This document shows positions 1-12,198 of a stretch of 64,000 bases of DNA, in pieces (position 1 is the stretch's first letter; each line of letters begins with the position of its first letter). Origin of the DNA: Neolentinus lepideus HHB14362 ss-1. Its lineage: Eukaryota > Basidiomycota > Agaricomycetes > Gloeophyllales > Gloeophyllaceae. The notes below the pieces were generated by a model. The model was given only the letters and a program-made list of their open reading frames with translations. It was not told the DNA's origin and ran no database searches. A program made the position numbers and the translations under genes. Location of the stretch: NCBI GenBank assembly GCA_001632425.1, contig KV425607.1, forward strand, positions 147,556 to 211,555, read 5' to 3'.

Positions 1-1299
1 GGTTGTGCTATTAAAGCAAGGAGGGTGCAGGATAGCTGGTCCATAATGGACAAAGGACATATCCCAATGCAAATTGTGGTGTTCCTTACTGGCACCCTTC
101 GACAACATGCGTCTACCGCCGAGCGAGCGCCCAGGGCAAAAATACATGGTCCTTTGACTATGGTACGTAGTCGGCGTCACTGAAAACAGAAAAGTAAAAG
201 TAAAATGCGGACCTTAGTCTTGAACTTAAACTCTCCATGTTCGGTTTGGTCCTTGAGCGAACGGATCTTTCCAGGCATGTAAACAACACCCGAGCGGTTC
301 AAGTCACCAAACTTAACAACACCATCTAAAAAATACCGCGGATTAGTAACAGCACATCCTTGCGACATATCTCGGCTCACACTGCGTAGCCGAATCGAAC
401 GGCGTCCCCGGTCCCCACCTCAACGCATCCCTCAGCGAGAACAAGGAGTCACTCTCACACTCGCCGTTCACTACCCTCCTCACATGGTCTGCCCAGTCCT
501 CCACATACAGCCTATGCTCATCGGGACCAGGTCCTTCAAATCTATTTGTCTTCGTCAGGGCCACACCCTCGCACTCTAATATAAACACCACAGGTTGAGA
601 GACCTCGTATTTCGCGACGAAGGGTACGGTCTCCCTGTCACGCATAGTCCTGACCCACTCGGCCACGCATGGCTCAGTAGCGGCGTCAGCGACCTCACAT
701 GATTCGATCTGGAAGAGGTCAGCAATTTTGTGTGGGAAAAAGTCGAGAGGGGCGTATTTAAGGTGATAGATTAGGCCGATTGTGTAAGGTCCCTTCGAGG
801 GGTTTGTGAATAGCTGCATGGACTGGGTGAGGCCCCAAGAAAGGACCTCTTGGTGTTTCTTCGAGGAGCTGTAGTAAGAGGACTATGCAAGAGGTGTGGA
901 GGGAAGTACGTACTTCAGCCCAACGTCTCATCTCCATCACAATCTGCGAAGCAGTTCGCCCGGTCTCTGCCACGTCCAAGACAATGTCATCCGTTTGTCG
1001 CTTGATATCGACGTTGGATTTACATAAGGAGCGGTGAACTGGCCAGTGAGCACGTTGGCATTCCTTACCCTGTATATGCTCAAACGTGAACTTTCAATTA
1101 GTCCTCATAATGGAACGTTGTGGCTGACGCAATACGAGGCACCCAGACATCCTATATGGATGGCAGAGAGATGTGAAACGCGCTCAAACTCGCGTCTGAT
1201 GACAGAAAACTGACCTTTGCACTGGAACAAATCTTTGCGTTTGCCCCACTTCAGACACTGGGCACATTGTACACCTTTGTTAACAGCCTGAGTTGGCAT
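1..1299 (-). CDS. MYND-type zinc-finger protein (3' end outside window)
   Basis: A spliced minus-strand gene starts with ATG at 1299 and runs off the left edge. Exon 1 (1299-1215) holds the first four finger residues in a CAQC...C pattern. A 23-nt exon (1151-1129) adds GCLGASYC, and exon 3 from 1069 adds GKECQRAHWPVH and a final Cys. Joined, these give a complete MYND finger (C-x2-C, C-x2-C, YC-x3-C, H-x3-C), which in this family usually mediates protein contacts. The rest (about 819-343, then about 314-220) has no domain I recognise. An intron near 370-314 removes an apparent stop after residues TPFDSATQ. The junction near 919-870 is unclear: the frame-correct acceptor leaves an intron of only about 31 nt. 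Function beyond the finger is unknown. Confidence 0.75.
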
Positions 1300-1500
1300 G
1301 GTGCGACCAGTAGTCTCGGAATAATATTGCTAGCGGCGCTGGATAGTAGTACTCGTTATATATAGCCTGAGCAAATGCCTCCGCGCGCACAGGTAGACCA
1401 CGTGTCGTCGACAGTCCGATCAATTCACGACACTTTCGCCACACCACGGGCCACGCGCGTGAATCCCCACAAATATTCTCCACTAGTCTATACTACATGC

Positions 1501-2131
1501 ATGGTTCCCGACTTCGCACATTCTGCTCTCATCAATGTTATCGACGTGCAGAAATTCTTCTTTTCCATTACTGGACCTATCATCGACCGGCTCATCCCAC
1601 TCATATAGTTGTACCATGATCTGAAACTTCCCCTCGTCTTCCCCTACGGGTACCTGCCCGACGACAAAGGCTCTCGTACGACGCTGGGGCCCTCCCGGCA
1701 ATAGTCTGTACGCCAATATTCCTGGCAGTGGAGAGAAATCGACTGAAAGTAATAACCTACTGGCGGGCTCTGTCATAACTTATGCGATACTCCGAGGCAT
1801 GGAAGCTTGTTTTCGAGCTCGAGAAGCTGACCGCTCACGACGAGGATAAAAGCCAGTACGACGCCTTTCTGAGCACGGCGCTGGAGGAGCGTCTTCGAGC
1901 GAAGGGCGTGAAGACTATCATCATTACCGGTATCCTCAGCGACCTCTGCTGCGAGACCCCTGCCCGGGAGGCGTTCTACCAGGGCTTTGACGTCGTGGTC
2001 TTGGACGATGTTGCGCTGCTGCGAATGAAAAACACCACCGCGCCAACTTGGAGAACCTCGAATTTGGCTTTGCGGATATGTGGAAGATCAATGACCTTGT
2101 CGAGTGTTTGAAGGCCAAGGATAGGTTATGA
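1501..2131 (+). pseudogene. Isochorismatase-family hydrolase, decayed
   Basis: The plus strand reads as an isochorismatase/cysteine-hydrolase-like protein broken in several places. The N-terminal strand with the family Asp reads ALINVIDVQKFFF near 1531-1565. The second half reads KSQYDAFLSTALEERL and then TGILSDLCCETPAREAF, with Cys at the position of the catalytic Cys. Breaks seen are: TAG at 1606-1608, followed by in-frame family-like sequence (LYHDLKLPLVFPYGY); a frame change between about 1700 and 1758; TAA at 1776-1778 just before MRYSEAWKLVFELEKL; and a one-base shift near 2017, after which HRANLENLEFGFADMW continues to TGA at 2129-2131. Several independent lesions make sequencing error unlikely. 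Intact relatives hydrolyse small metabolites. Confidence 0.8.
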
Positions 2132-2464
2132 TAAACAACCTGAAGCTTGAAGTGCAAGTCTTATGCTCGTTTCCTTGGATCTATGACTTAATCGGGACGG
2201 CTGTAGGATAACGATCGCGATTTCCACGAAAGCAAGCTCCACCGTATGTAAAGTGTATGCATCTGTATAAAGCAAACTCTTGTTACATGATGTACTACTT
2301 CACTTCGGTATTCCTCTCGTACATGTGTCCTTACGACGTTGAAACAAAAAAAAAACCTGGAGAATATATGACAATTCGGGTATCACCTTGATGCTCCTCT
2401 GTAGTCTACACTAACCAAGCAACTTGAGGACCAGAGAATATGGACGAAGATCAACTTTCGGTCA
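2132..2464. other. Intergenic, 3' ends only
   Basis: This stretch lies between the dead hydrolase (plus) and the 3' end of ATG3 (minus). It has an A-run at 2346-2355. I see no open frame with codon bias, no RNA gene and no repeat. Confidence 0.5.
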
Positions 2465-3854
2465 TTACATGGCCGTAGTTGAGTCGACCTCGATGGTGGG
2501 CACAATCGATGCAATGAACTTGAGGAACACGACGAGGTAGAAGTCCACGCGCATGCCCTCGAAAGCATCCTCATCCTCACCCGGGGCCTGTGCCGTCTCC
2601 TTCCCGCCCGCACTCTTCCTTCCAAACCAGCCCTTCTTCTTCTCCTTGCCCCCTGGACTCAGCGGGCCAGCGTTCTTCGCGAGCTGGTCCGCCACAACTG
2701 TCGAGTTCATCCTTTCAATGACTTTCTTCATTACGTTGGCGTGTTTGCACGGGTGAACGCTCGCCGCCTGCAATGATGCTGAGTGGGGGAACGGCTCGAT
2801 CGTCACTGTCTTGAAGGCATGGTCAGCGGAGACGTCCTGGAAGATCTGAGATGGAGTAAGGGGGGTTCGGTTCTCGTCGTAGCCTAAGAGCCAGATGCGC
2901 GGCGTTTGATAGTACTTGTCATAGGTGATCATCACATCGTATGTCCGCACTTGCAAAAGGTTGCCCTTCGCGACCTCCACTTGGCTTGAGCCCATCGTCA
3001 GTCCCGCGTGCGCCGCAGACGCTTACAGTAGAGCCCACCTAGAATCGATAATCCCAGTCCCAGTCGCCTGCGTCGTCTTCGGTGCGGCCGTGGCCTCATC
3101 ACCGGCCTCCAAATCGTCCTCCTCCATATCAGGAATCTCGTCTAGATCAGGCGTCTCCTCCAAGGCCTTGCCTAGACTAAGACTCTGCATCCCACTGCTC
3201 ACGCCCCCATCATGCGGCGCATCGTCATCTGCGTCCGGGATATCATCGATCACCCCCGGATTCGCCGCACCGTCCGACATCGGGGCGCGGCCTGCGTGTG
3301 TCTCTACCCACTCGTCCTCGTTTCCTGCGCCGGAAGCATCGCCGAAAGAGAGCAAGCGTTCCGCTTCTTCATCTGCATCGGTGTAGACCAGAGAAGTGGC
3401 GCGCCGCAGACACGGCACGCCGCGCGTGACGAGGTACTGCTTGTCGGTGGGGAGGTAATCGCGGGCTTTCGAAGCGTCACCTTTCTCCCTGGAAGTAGTT
3501 TGTTATCGACAGGCGCTCAGGAGCGGTGCACGGAACTTACCAGGACCAGACCGGGAACTTGTATGTCAGGAAGTCGCCCGCTGCCACGAACTCCTCTAGC
3601 CATTCCAGGTGAGTGGCTTAGTTAGGGGGTTACCTACACAGATCAATGTTATGCTTACCTGGTGTGATCCGACCGTGCTCCTTGAACTTGCTCTCCCTCA
3701 GGACCTACATACGAGCCATCAGTTATCTAAGCACGCAGGGCGGCGGGGTTACGCACAGGGCTCAGGTACTCGCGGACGGACCAGAATTGTTGCTACACCA
3801 ATTCAGATCCAATTCACTCTTCAGTTGGCAATAACGAACCTGCAATGCGTGCAT
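2465..3854 (-). CDS. ATG3: Autophagy-related protein 3 (Atg8/LC3 E2-like conjugating enzyme)
   Basis: Atg3 transfers the ubiquitin-like protein Atg8 to phosphatidylethanolamine on the forming autophagosome. The spliced start reads [50 protein letters not shown], each on a short exon, which is the classic Atg3 N-terminus. The middle holds [13 protein letters not shown] and then a long acidic flexible region. The C-terminal E2 core has [20 protein letters not shown] and the catalytic HPC motif in [14 protein letters not shown] lysine/glycine-rich insertion (about [17 protein letters not shown]) follows, and the protein ends in [12 protein letters not shown] at 2465. ATG at 3854 is the only start giving the conserved amphipathic N-terminus. 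The gene looks intact, and the family identification is firm. Confidence 0.95.
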
Positions 3855-4380
3855 GTTGGTGGATAGAGAAGGGCGACAAGGGCGAGTGGCCTTGGACCGA
3901 CTGGATCGATTTAAGCCGGCCACGTGCGGGTGGCGGCAGGGCTGCGAAGCCTGCGCGAAATGGAATGCTCACGCCACGATGCTGCTACACCCTTACCACA
4001 AGACAATATGAATCATAGAGCAATCCGCGTAAAGTATGCAACAGATAGGACAACAGTGGGACAGATGAGCATGACCAGATAACCTAAGAACGAAATTAGA
4101 CACAACTCTCCCTACGCTCAACCACCTTCCCCCTTTTCGATTTCTTTTTATCCTTCTTGTCCTTCTTTGCAGCCTTTTCCTCGTCTGCCTGCGACACATC
4201 TACGCTATTGGTTGCTCCTTTGGGATTTTTGGTCTTCTCAGGGGGAGGTTTCACAGCTGCCTCCACTCCTTCTAGCTCGTCCCGCTTCCGCTTTTTCGCC
4301 TTCTTCTCCCGATCCCCCGCAGGGCCACCACTCCCATCGCCGGATGCCAACACACCGTCGACCTCCGCCTTATCCCTCTT

Positions 4381-5483
4381 TTACTTGTCTTTCTTCTTCT
4401 TCTCGACACTCACCTTCACGCTCACTTCCACACTCACTTCACCCTGTTCAGTCACAGCCTCTGACTTTCGCTTCTTCTTGTGCTTCTTCTCTTTCTTGTC
4501 CTTGGCTGCATCACTCGCTGGTTGTGCGCCAGTAACCCCTTCTTCCCTCTCCCCTTCATTAACGGTAGCGACTTCGCTCGTCTCCTCTACGTTCTTGCTC
4601 TTTTTCTTCTCCTTCTTCTTCTTCTTGTCCGGGTTACCGTCCACTTGGTCGTCCGCTGTTGTCGGCGCAACGTCCGTAGCCTCGCCCTTGGATGTTTTGG
4701 CTTTCTTCGAGGGTCGCACCTCACATGCGTCCTGGTCATGTTACGGTTTCACGGAACGATCTCCAACTAACAAGCTCGGAAACGTACCTCAGATCCGAGC
4801 ACACCCGTAGACTTCCTCTTCTTCTCCTTTTTCTCTTTCTTCCCTTTCTTCTCCTCCTGCACCGTCTCCTGTGACGCTACATCCTCGCTCTTCTTCTTAA
4901 GTGACGATGGTCCAGCGGGTTCTGGCGCTGATGGAGGTACGGAGACCAGCGACATACGCACAGGCGTACCAAGAGGAGTATCGTTAGCACCCGTGGCGTC
5001 GCAGCGGGGCCTCTGATTGCCCTGGCAGCCATTCTGGCCCCAGGTGTACTTGCCCACTGCTTTTTTACCCTGGCCTTGATTACGACCGTTCTGTTGCTGT
5101 TTCTGATGTCACACAGATAACAGCATACGTATATATACATAGAGATTATGAATATAATGAACGTACGCTTTTGGGACCCTTATAGAGACTCTTCTGATAC
5201 TTCTCCGCCTCGCTGATACACGATGTGTGACCCTTCCATTCAGCGGGCTTGTAGAACGTCTTGCTGCAGTCTAAGCAGGTGAATGAAGAGTGGCAGCGCG
5301 CTCCGTGCTGATCGAGCTTCGGCTTCTTGACCGCGTCCGAGCATCCTGAAGGTAAGTGGACTTGTATGAGGGGAAGGAAGCATAGAAATTTTGGCCGGTA
5401 CTGACTGACCGTCGCATCTAGGAGGTAGTAGTAGGACTACCTTGTGTCTATAGTGAATTGAGCACTCACTGGAAGGACACCAT
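4381..5483 (-). CDS. LYAR-type C2HC zinc-finger nucleolar protein
   Basis: LYAR-family proteins are nucleolar, bind nucleic acid and act in rRNA transcription or ribosome assembly. Three exons near the start join to MVSFQCDGCSDAVKKPKLDQ and then the second finger (FTCLDCSKTF...HTSC), followed by EAEKYQKSLYKGPK, all diagnostic of LYAR. A linker KYTWGQNGCQGNQRPR, also conserved in the family, precedes lysine/glutamate-rich tails (KKEKKEKKRKS and similar) split by one intron at about 4790-4735. The reading ends at TAA 4383-4381. The same frame stays open for another ~94 codons of equally lysine-rich sequence down to 4096, so the stop may be a recent truncation (see findings). The zinc-finger identification is firm; the C-terminal boundary is less so. 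Confidence 0.88.
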
Positions 5484-5663
5484 TTTGAGCTCGAGAGCAA
5501 AGACGGAGGCAAACGAAAGGTGCAGGCTCAAGAAATTTCACAAGTCGGAAACTGGATGCGCTAAGTACTGTGGTATTCTTACGAAGTCGATCGCGTCCTC
5601 TGATTGGTTCAGCATTCACCAAGTTTACATGCGGCGTTTACAACGCGCTCAGAATTAATTTCG

Positions 5664-5668
<5 letters not shown>

Positions 5669-5696
<28 letters not shown>

Positions 5697-5697
5697 C
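5669..5697. repeat. (TC)n microsatellite
   Basis: About 14 uninterrupted TC units lie between the LYAR start and the next gene. This is a simple repeat, possibly part of a pyrimidine-rich fungal core promoter for the plus-strand gene at 5877. Confidence 0.9.
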
Positions 5698-5876
5698 ACC
5701 GTGAGTCGAGTCTTGCGTACGTAAATAACGGGACAATCCGTATTATACCCAGGTAAATCCCCGCACAAAGTGCAAGAAAAATATTGAACGCAATATATAG
5801 ACCTGTGCCGAATTCACCGCTCATCGATCATCTCTCATCGCTATCAAGCGACCTAATCCGCACCCAAACTGCTGCA

Positions 5877-6518
5877 ATGTCTGCAAAATATATACCACCT
5901 GCACAGCGTGGAGAGAGACGCTGGGGCGGCTCTATGGTGGTGTACTCCCTTTATGATATATGCCGCGTTATTCCAGGAGATACAAATCACACATTCACAA
6001 GAAGATGTCTCAGTCAAGAAGATTCTGAGGCTTGTTTTCAGAAGAATCTGAGCGCAGAACGCGTGCTGAATGATCCGGTGGAACTTGAGGTCTACGGCGA
6101 TAGCGAAAAGCTGCCGGAGCCACCTACCAGGCTGTACTCCAATGAAATTGGTCGCATTATGGTGCACGAAGGGGCCCATATCAACCCTCCCAACGAACTA
6201 TGGACTCGGAATAATATCAAATATCTTGAGGAGAACAAAGGAAAACCGATACCGCTGTTCCGAGAGGCTCCCTTTTACTCTAGTCGCAAGGGGGAACAAA
6301 AGAAGTTCGAGTTCAAAGGGCACTACGAAATCATTGATTTCAATGTGTACCACGATGGAAAGGAGGTGCGGGAGTTTGTGCTCGGGAGGAGAGATAGTCG
6401 ACGGGTGAAGCCTGCGGAAACGTGGGGACAGGCCTTGAATGATACATGGGCCAAGGTCGAGCTGAGGCCGGTAAGTGACGTCAAGCTTGGCAATCCTATG
6501 GAGAGGTCTCCCGCCTAG
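5877..6518 (+). CDS. Conserved-looking hypothetical protein
   Basis: I chose ATG 5877 because it begins MSAKYIPPAQRG, a start common in fungal proteins. No named domain is recognised. The middle and C-terminal parts show a soluble alpha/beta-like composition, with segments FEFKGHYEIIDFNVYHDGKE and KPAETWGQALNDTWAKVEL. The frame is open to TAG at 6516-6518, but a consensus donor (GTAAGT) sits at 6471. A 48-nt intron to the CTAG at 6518 would end the protein a few residues later in the next exon, so the last ~16 residues are doubtful. An internal intron near 5935-5980 is also possible. No function is assigned. Confidence 0.6.
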   Translation: MSAKYIPPAQRGERRWGGSMVVYSLYDICRVIPGDTNHTFTRRCLSQEDSEACFQKNLSAERVLNDPVELEVYGDSEKLPEPPTRLYSNEIGRIMVHEGAHINPPNELWTRNNIKYLEENKGKPIPLFREAPFYSSRKGEQKKFEFKGHYEIIDFNVYHDGKEVREFVLGRRDSRRVKPAETWGQALNDTWAKVELRPVSDVKLGNPMERSPA

Positions 6519-6952
6519 TGCAGATAAATGATACATTTATCTACCTCGGTATATTATCTTGCTACTGCTTCTGTGCTCCCGATATTGGTACTGTTTCATA
6601 TATCGTACCATTCGTTTTCGTGGTTATGCTCTGTAATGCCGTTCTAGATCTACATGGGAGCACTTTAGCTCTGACCTTTTGTGCACGAATTGTGTGGGTA
6701 TGATATTCCAACATGTGTTGTGTTTTTCTTGGCCATACGACTTATAAGCTGCTGAGGAAGTTATCCAATCCTGTTCTTGCTCGCAGGTAGAAACGCCACA
6801 TAGTCCTGATCAGGCAGTCGGTCTCCGGTAATGGCTCAGCTGGACCGTACCCGGCCGACTCCTCCCGATCACATCCGGGTGACATTATCCCGAGTTTCAT
6901 TGGCTCGTCGCTACATACATCCGACTTCTTACCCTTCCCTCCATCTACCGCC

Positions 6953-8025
<1,073 letters not shown>

Positions 8026-8637
8026 CTAGTTTTTTACCATATACATTTTGTGCGTAGTCGTGATTCGGTCTATGACAAACACATCTGCATCGGACGGCCG
8101 TGTACACACTTCAGTGTGGGACTAGTTAGACGAGAAGAGAAGTTGAAGAGGGTCTTCTGCCGCTCGCTTATTCGCTTGTATATGATACATGTTCGCGCTG
8201 TAGTTTTCCTGTAGATCAATGTTTCTGCACTCCGACGACGTACAGCAATCCGGGAAATGACATTCGGCGGGTGATATAGAGCCCCCTCTTATGGAAAGCA
8301 GCGAGGCACTGCAAGGCCGCATTCACGAGTCGGGACTCTAACACCGCCTGTCCTCGCCGTATTGCTCTTGGCGTTCCCATTTCTACCTCTACTTTCTGCT
8401 GCCCACCGTCGCGCAAGCCCGCCGACGTCGTCGACGTCGACGACAACCTCCAACAAAGCACTCGACAGTCGTCTTCCATTCATCTTCCGCCCCCGGCACC
8501 TGGGCCTGAGAGACGTCAAAGACCCAGCAGCTGACCTCGATTGACATTCACTTCCGACATCTTTCTTTCCTTCCTCGCTTTCCGTTTCCCCTTGAATTCA
8601 GACGATTGGTGGGCGGCTTTCACCTTATCGTGCTATC
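8026..8637. other. Intergenic / promoter of the large disordered-protein gene
   Basis: I see no convincing gene. The last ~100 bases before ATG 8638 are pyrimidine-rich (repeated TTTC/CTTTCC runs), typical of a basidiomycete core promoter and 5' leader. Open frames here on both strands lack recognisable motifs. Confidence 0.5.
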
Positions 8638-11600
8638 ATGGCCACCGCAATCCCCCCCTCTCCTGCGGACAGCATGGGCCTGCTCGCGTCCAACGTGCAT
8701 TCACACATCGGCGCTTACCCACGCAATTTGGATATTTCTGAACTCGACCTAAAGGACCATCGTTACCCCTCTGTAATGCCTCCTTCCAGAGGCTCTGATC
8801 GCCGAAGCAGCGTGATGATGTCAGGCGCTGGGTTCAGCAGAGACGACGATGGGCGAGGTGTCAATGGTCGTAGCGACTCCCCGATGAGGAGCAGTGTCGT
8901 CGACTCCCTCTCGCCAGACCAACGTGGGCGCATGACCGACTCGCCGCGCCCTTACGACGCTTGGGCCGATGTACAACAGCATCAGCAGTTGCAGCTAAAG
9001 GAGTCGTATTCGTCGTCGAACGGGGGCTCGCGTCGTGTCATTGACAGGTACGCCAGCAGCTTGAACGACCACTCGCCGCAAGCGGGCGGTTCTGGAGAGG
9101 TCAGGCAGAACGGCCCTGATACCCTTAGGGAGACTTCGACGACACCACAAGACCCATCGAGCCGGCCCAGATCGGCGACTCAGAACCAGACTTGGGCAGA
9201 CCACCCTGCTGCCCTTCTACCTTCATCGCCTCGACACCCTTCCTTGCCAGCCGCCGGTGTCGGTGCTGGCACTAACAACAACCTCAGTAGCTCTACCATG
9301 CTCCCGGCGTCTGGCTCCCCCTCGTACAACGCATCGTCTTCGGTCCCTATTCCAGTGTCCCCGAAGCCCCGCGCATATGCGCAGCATCCTACGTATGTAA
9401 CCCCTACGGCTGCTCCAAACCCCGTCAACCTAGTCCTCTCTCAAAATTCTCCTGTGCCCCAGGAAGAAGTCTGTATCGAGTGCGCCATGCGTGATCAAGA
9501 CATGGCCGACGTCGACGTCACGTCGCCTGGAGTTTGGGAAAGGGAGAGCGACATATTTTATCTTGAGCTATGCCAGAAGGAAGAGCAGGAGGAAGCATCT
9601 GGCTCTGTCAGCTCTGACCCCCACAGACCTAAGGCCAAGGGAGATTTCCTCACAGAACACCACCTCAAGATATGGATCAGTATGGTATGTCGTGTTGTCA
9701 TCGATTCTTATCTCTAGTTCTCAAAAAAGTATCCAGAATCCCAAAGAGCCAAGTGCGCGGCAGCAGACTGTTGCGAGCTACGTAAAGAGTCAGCGTATGC
9801 TCCTCGAGGCTGAGACACTCGCACGTGCACAGGCGCTTCAGGAGTCTCGACTGTTGGAGAACAAAATGCGAGATACGTATTCTCAGCTGCGTCGGTCTGC
9901 TTACGAGCTGGGCAGCAGTGCGGTACCGGACGATGATACGGGCGGGATCCGCATTAAGACACCGCGCTCTGCTTCGATGCCTTCTGCAGGCATACTTAAC
10001 AGCCACTCGCGTGAGGTCACGCTGCTCGAGAACGGCATGATCGTTGAGCACGTCGATGTTCGTAAGGAGGAGAAGGAGAGGAAGAAGGAGGAGAAGCGAG
10101 AGAGAAGCCGGGCACGGAAGTCTTCGCGCAGCTCTATGATCGATGTGAACTCGATCTATTCCGTGCAAAGTCCTCTTCCTCACACAGACGGTGGCATGCA
10201 TTCGGGGCCGCGTCCTGGGCCACGATACGCGCAATCTATTCCTGGCAGGCCACTGAGCGTTCTTACTGCTGACAGACCCGCTATACCTCGAGCTTATTCC
10301 CAAGCATCATTCTCGGACGTTCAGAGTATTGGTTCGGCGTCGCCGAACAGGCGCTCGCGCTTCTTCGGTTTGGGCAATTTATCTCCTGGATGGCGGAGTC
10401 AGAACAGCCTTGCAGCATCAGGGATGTCCGGTAGTATGGTCGATATGCAGTGAGTTTGATCGTGGCATGATCTTGAACTATACCCTGATTATTTGTGTCA
10501 GTGTTGCCTTGCAGCGAGAGCATGCCCGAACCGGTCATGGCGTCCATCCTTCAGTGGATATTGGCAGTAATGCGCCTTCACTCCGACTGAGTCAGATGTG
10601 GCCCGGAGATACACAGCTCGATCCCGCTGACTTCCGGGGCCCGAAGAGTGACACTGTCAAATCGAAAAAGAAGAAAAAGGGTCTCGCGAAAATCTGGCGC
10701 ATTGTCACCGGCGGCGCATCGAAGAGCGAAAATCACGTCGGCAGCAATGGCCACGACCATCCCGATGACGATCTTCCACTTGCCCCCCCACCTCCATTGT
10801 CTTATCTTGTAGACCGGGGAGGAGGGGGTTTGTCCGGCGGAGATCAGGGAATGTCGTCGCCACGCCAATCTATGCCGTCTTTATCGTCTTCTATATCACA
10901 AAGCTATCCTGTATCCCCAGCTGGTATGTCTCCCCCAACAGCACCCTCTAGCCTCCTGCCTTCACCTTCATCGTCTCGTAAATCTGTTCCAGATCGAGAT
11001 GCTGGATATGACCACCAGAAGAACAGCGGACCGGACGATCCTGAAATGCGGCAGATCTATCCCACTGCAGCGGACGAACCCAGGTCCCCGAGTATGAGAA
11101 ACATGCAAGCTGTCTTGTCGGAGCCTGAACCGCGGGGTCGTAGTTTCCAGGGATCGATCAATTCCTCATATGGCACCACGCTGTCACCGAGCACGACCCG
11201 ACCGGCATCTCTCATGAAAAGAGAGAAGTCGTTACCTCCTCTACCAGATGAAGCGGGGGTGCGCTTCCCCACGGATACCCGTCCTCAGACGATGTTTACA
11301 TACGAACCTCCTATTCTTCCAAGTGGTCTGGTCGCTCCCCAGGCTCCGTTCAGGACGAATGAGGTGCGCCGGCAATCCTTTGGGGGTATCGGTTCTCGCC
11401 CACAGCTGAGCATGAATGGTCCTCCTAAGGGAGCTATGATGACCGGTCCGGGTGCCATAGTGGGTGCTCCCTTCGCAAGCAAATACAACGAGTTTGGTGG
11501 CTCGCGGCGGTCTCTTGGTCGACTCGATGATGGACGGTACGAGTCGCAGCTGCGGCCTACCTCGAGGGCACAAACTCCCGGCAAGCGCAAGAGTCGATTC

Positions 11601-11858
11601 GGACTGTCCTCGCTGTTTGGAAAGAAGTCTCCCGCACCTCAGGACGTCCGAGATGTCCACGTCATCAGTCCAGTTCCAGATTATACTGGCTGGCGGACTT
11701 CTGACTCCGGAGAGGGACAGCAGGGTTCGGGTCACAGCACCCTTCCCCGCATGTCAGTGATATCTCGGAGGAATTTAGAGGATTTGGTCCAGCAGGATGC
11801 CGAGTTTGTTGCCTATCGATATCCGTCGAACGATCAGCGTATTGATTTGCTGAGGTGA
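8638..11858 (+). CDS. Large intrinsically disordered protein with a Cys motif and coiled coil
   Basis: Three exons (8638-9684, 9739-10449, 10502-11858) join in frame to about 1,038 residues. The N-terminal third is Ser/Pro/Gln-rich. Near residues 280-300 lies an ordered island, EVCIECAMRDQDMADVDVTS, followed by WERESDIFYLELCQKEEQEE. A charged helix (QTVASYVKSQRMLLEAETLA) and a KEEKERKKEEKRERSRARK block follow. The C-terminal third has short basic/aromatic islands (KKKKGLAKIWRIVTGG, GKRKSRFGLSSLFGKK) in Ser-rich spacer. Many SP sites suggest phosphorylation. I know similar architecture only from uncharacterised basidiomycete proteins, so no function is claimed. An acceptor at 10514 was rejected because it leads quickly to a stop. 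Confidence 0.8.
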
Positions 11859-12198
11859 TCTTGGAAGTGTACTCAGTTTTGTCGTTTTGGTCGAGGTAAA
11901 TAGTCATGCGTCTTCCCGTATCTAATGCTTTCGCCGTCTATCCTACCTCCTACCTTTCTTTTTGATTGTCGCAGCCCACTTTTGTTATACACTGGACTAA
12001 GTAGTCATACCTGCATGTCGCATTCCCCATCGGACTCCACATTCGTTTAATTTCATGTATTCCGTAAGCTTTCTGATTTCATGTCGTCTGCTTTCTCTGC
12101 GCTCATAGTAGCAGTCCATTCACCTATATACATCTTAATCTAATACAAGGGTCGGTCTCTGGGAAAGGATGTCATGCCAATCTCCAGGAGTGCCATGA
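11859..12198. other. Intergenic between convergent 3' ends
   Basis: AT-richer spacer between the large disordered-protein gene and RRP12. It contains only likely 3' untranslated sequence and no open frame worth calling. Confidence 0.5.

Noticed and set aside
1483..1776. 97-codon minus-strand frame opposite the hydrolase remnant
   Set aside because: The plus strand carries recognisable isochorismatase motifs over the same bases; the minus frame has no motif and no splice partner.
5669..5697. TC repeat considered as telomeric or centromeric sequence
   Set aside because: Plain dinucleotide microsatellite in a promoter; fungal telomere units are different.
9698..10303. 201-codon minus-strand frame
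   Set aside because: Complement of the large disordered-protein gene, whose exons splice cleanly in frame.
10502..10514. Alternative acceptor at 10514 in the large disordered-protein gene
   Set aside because: It gives a frame that stops about 25 codons later; the acceptor at 10501 keeps the frame to 11858.
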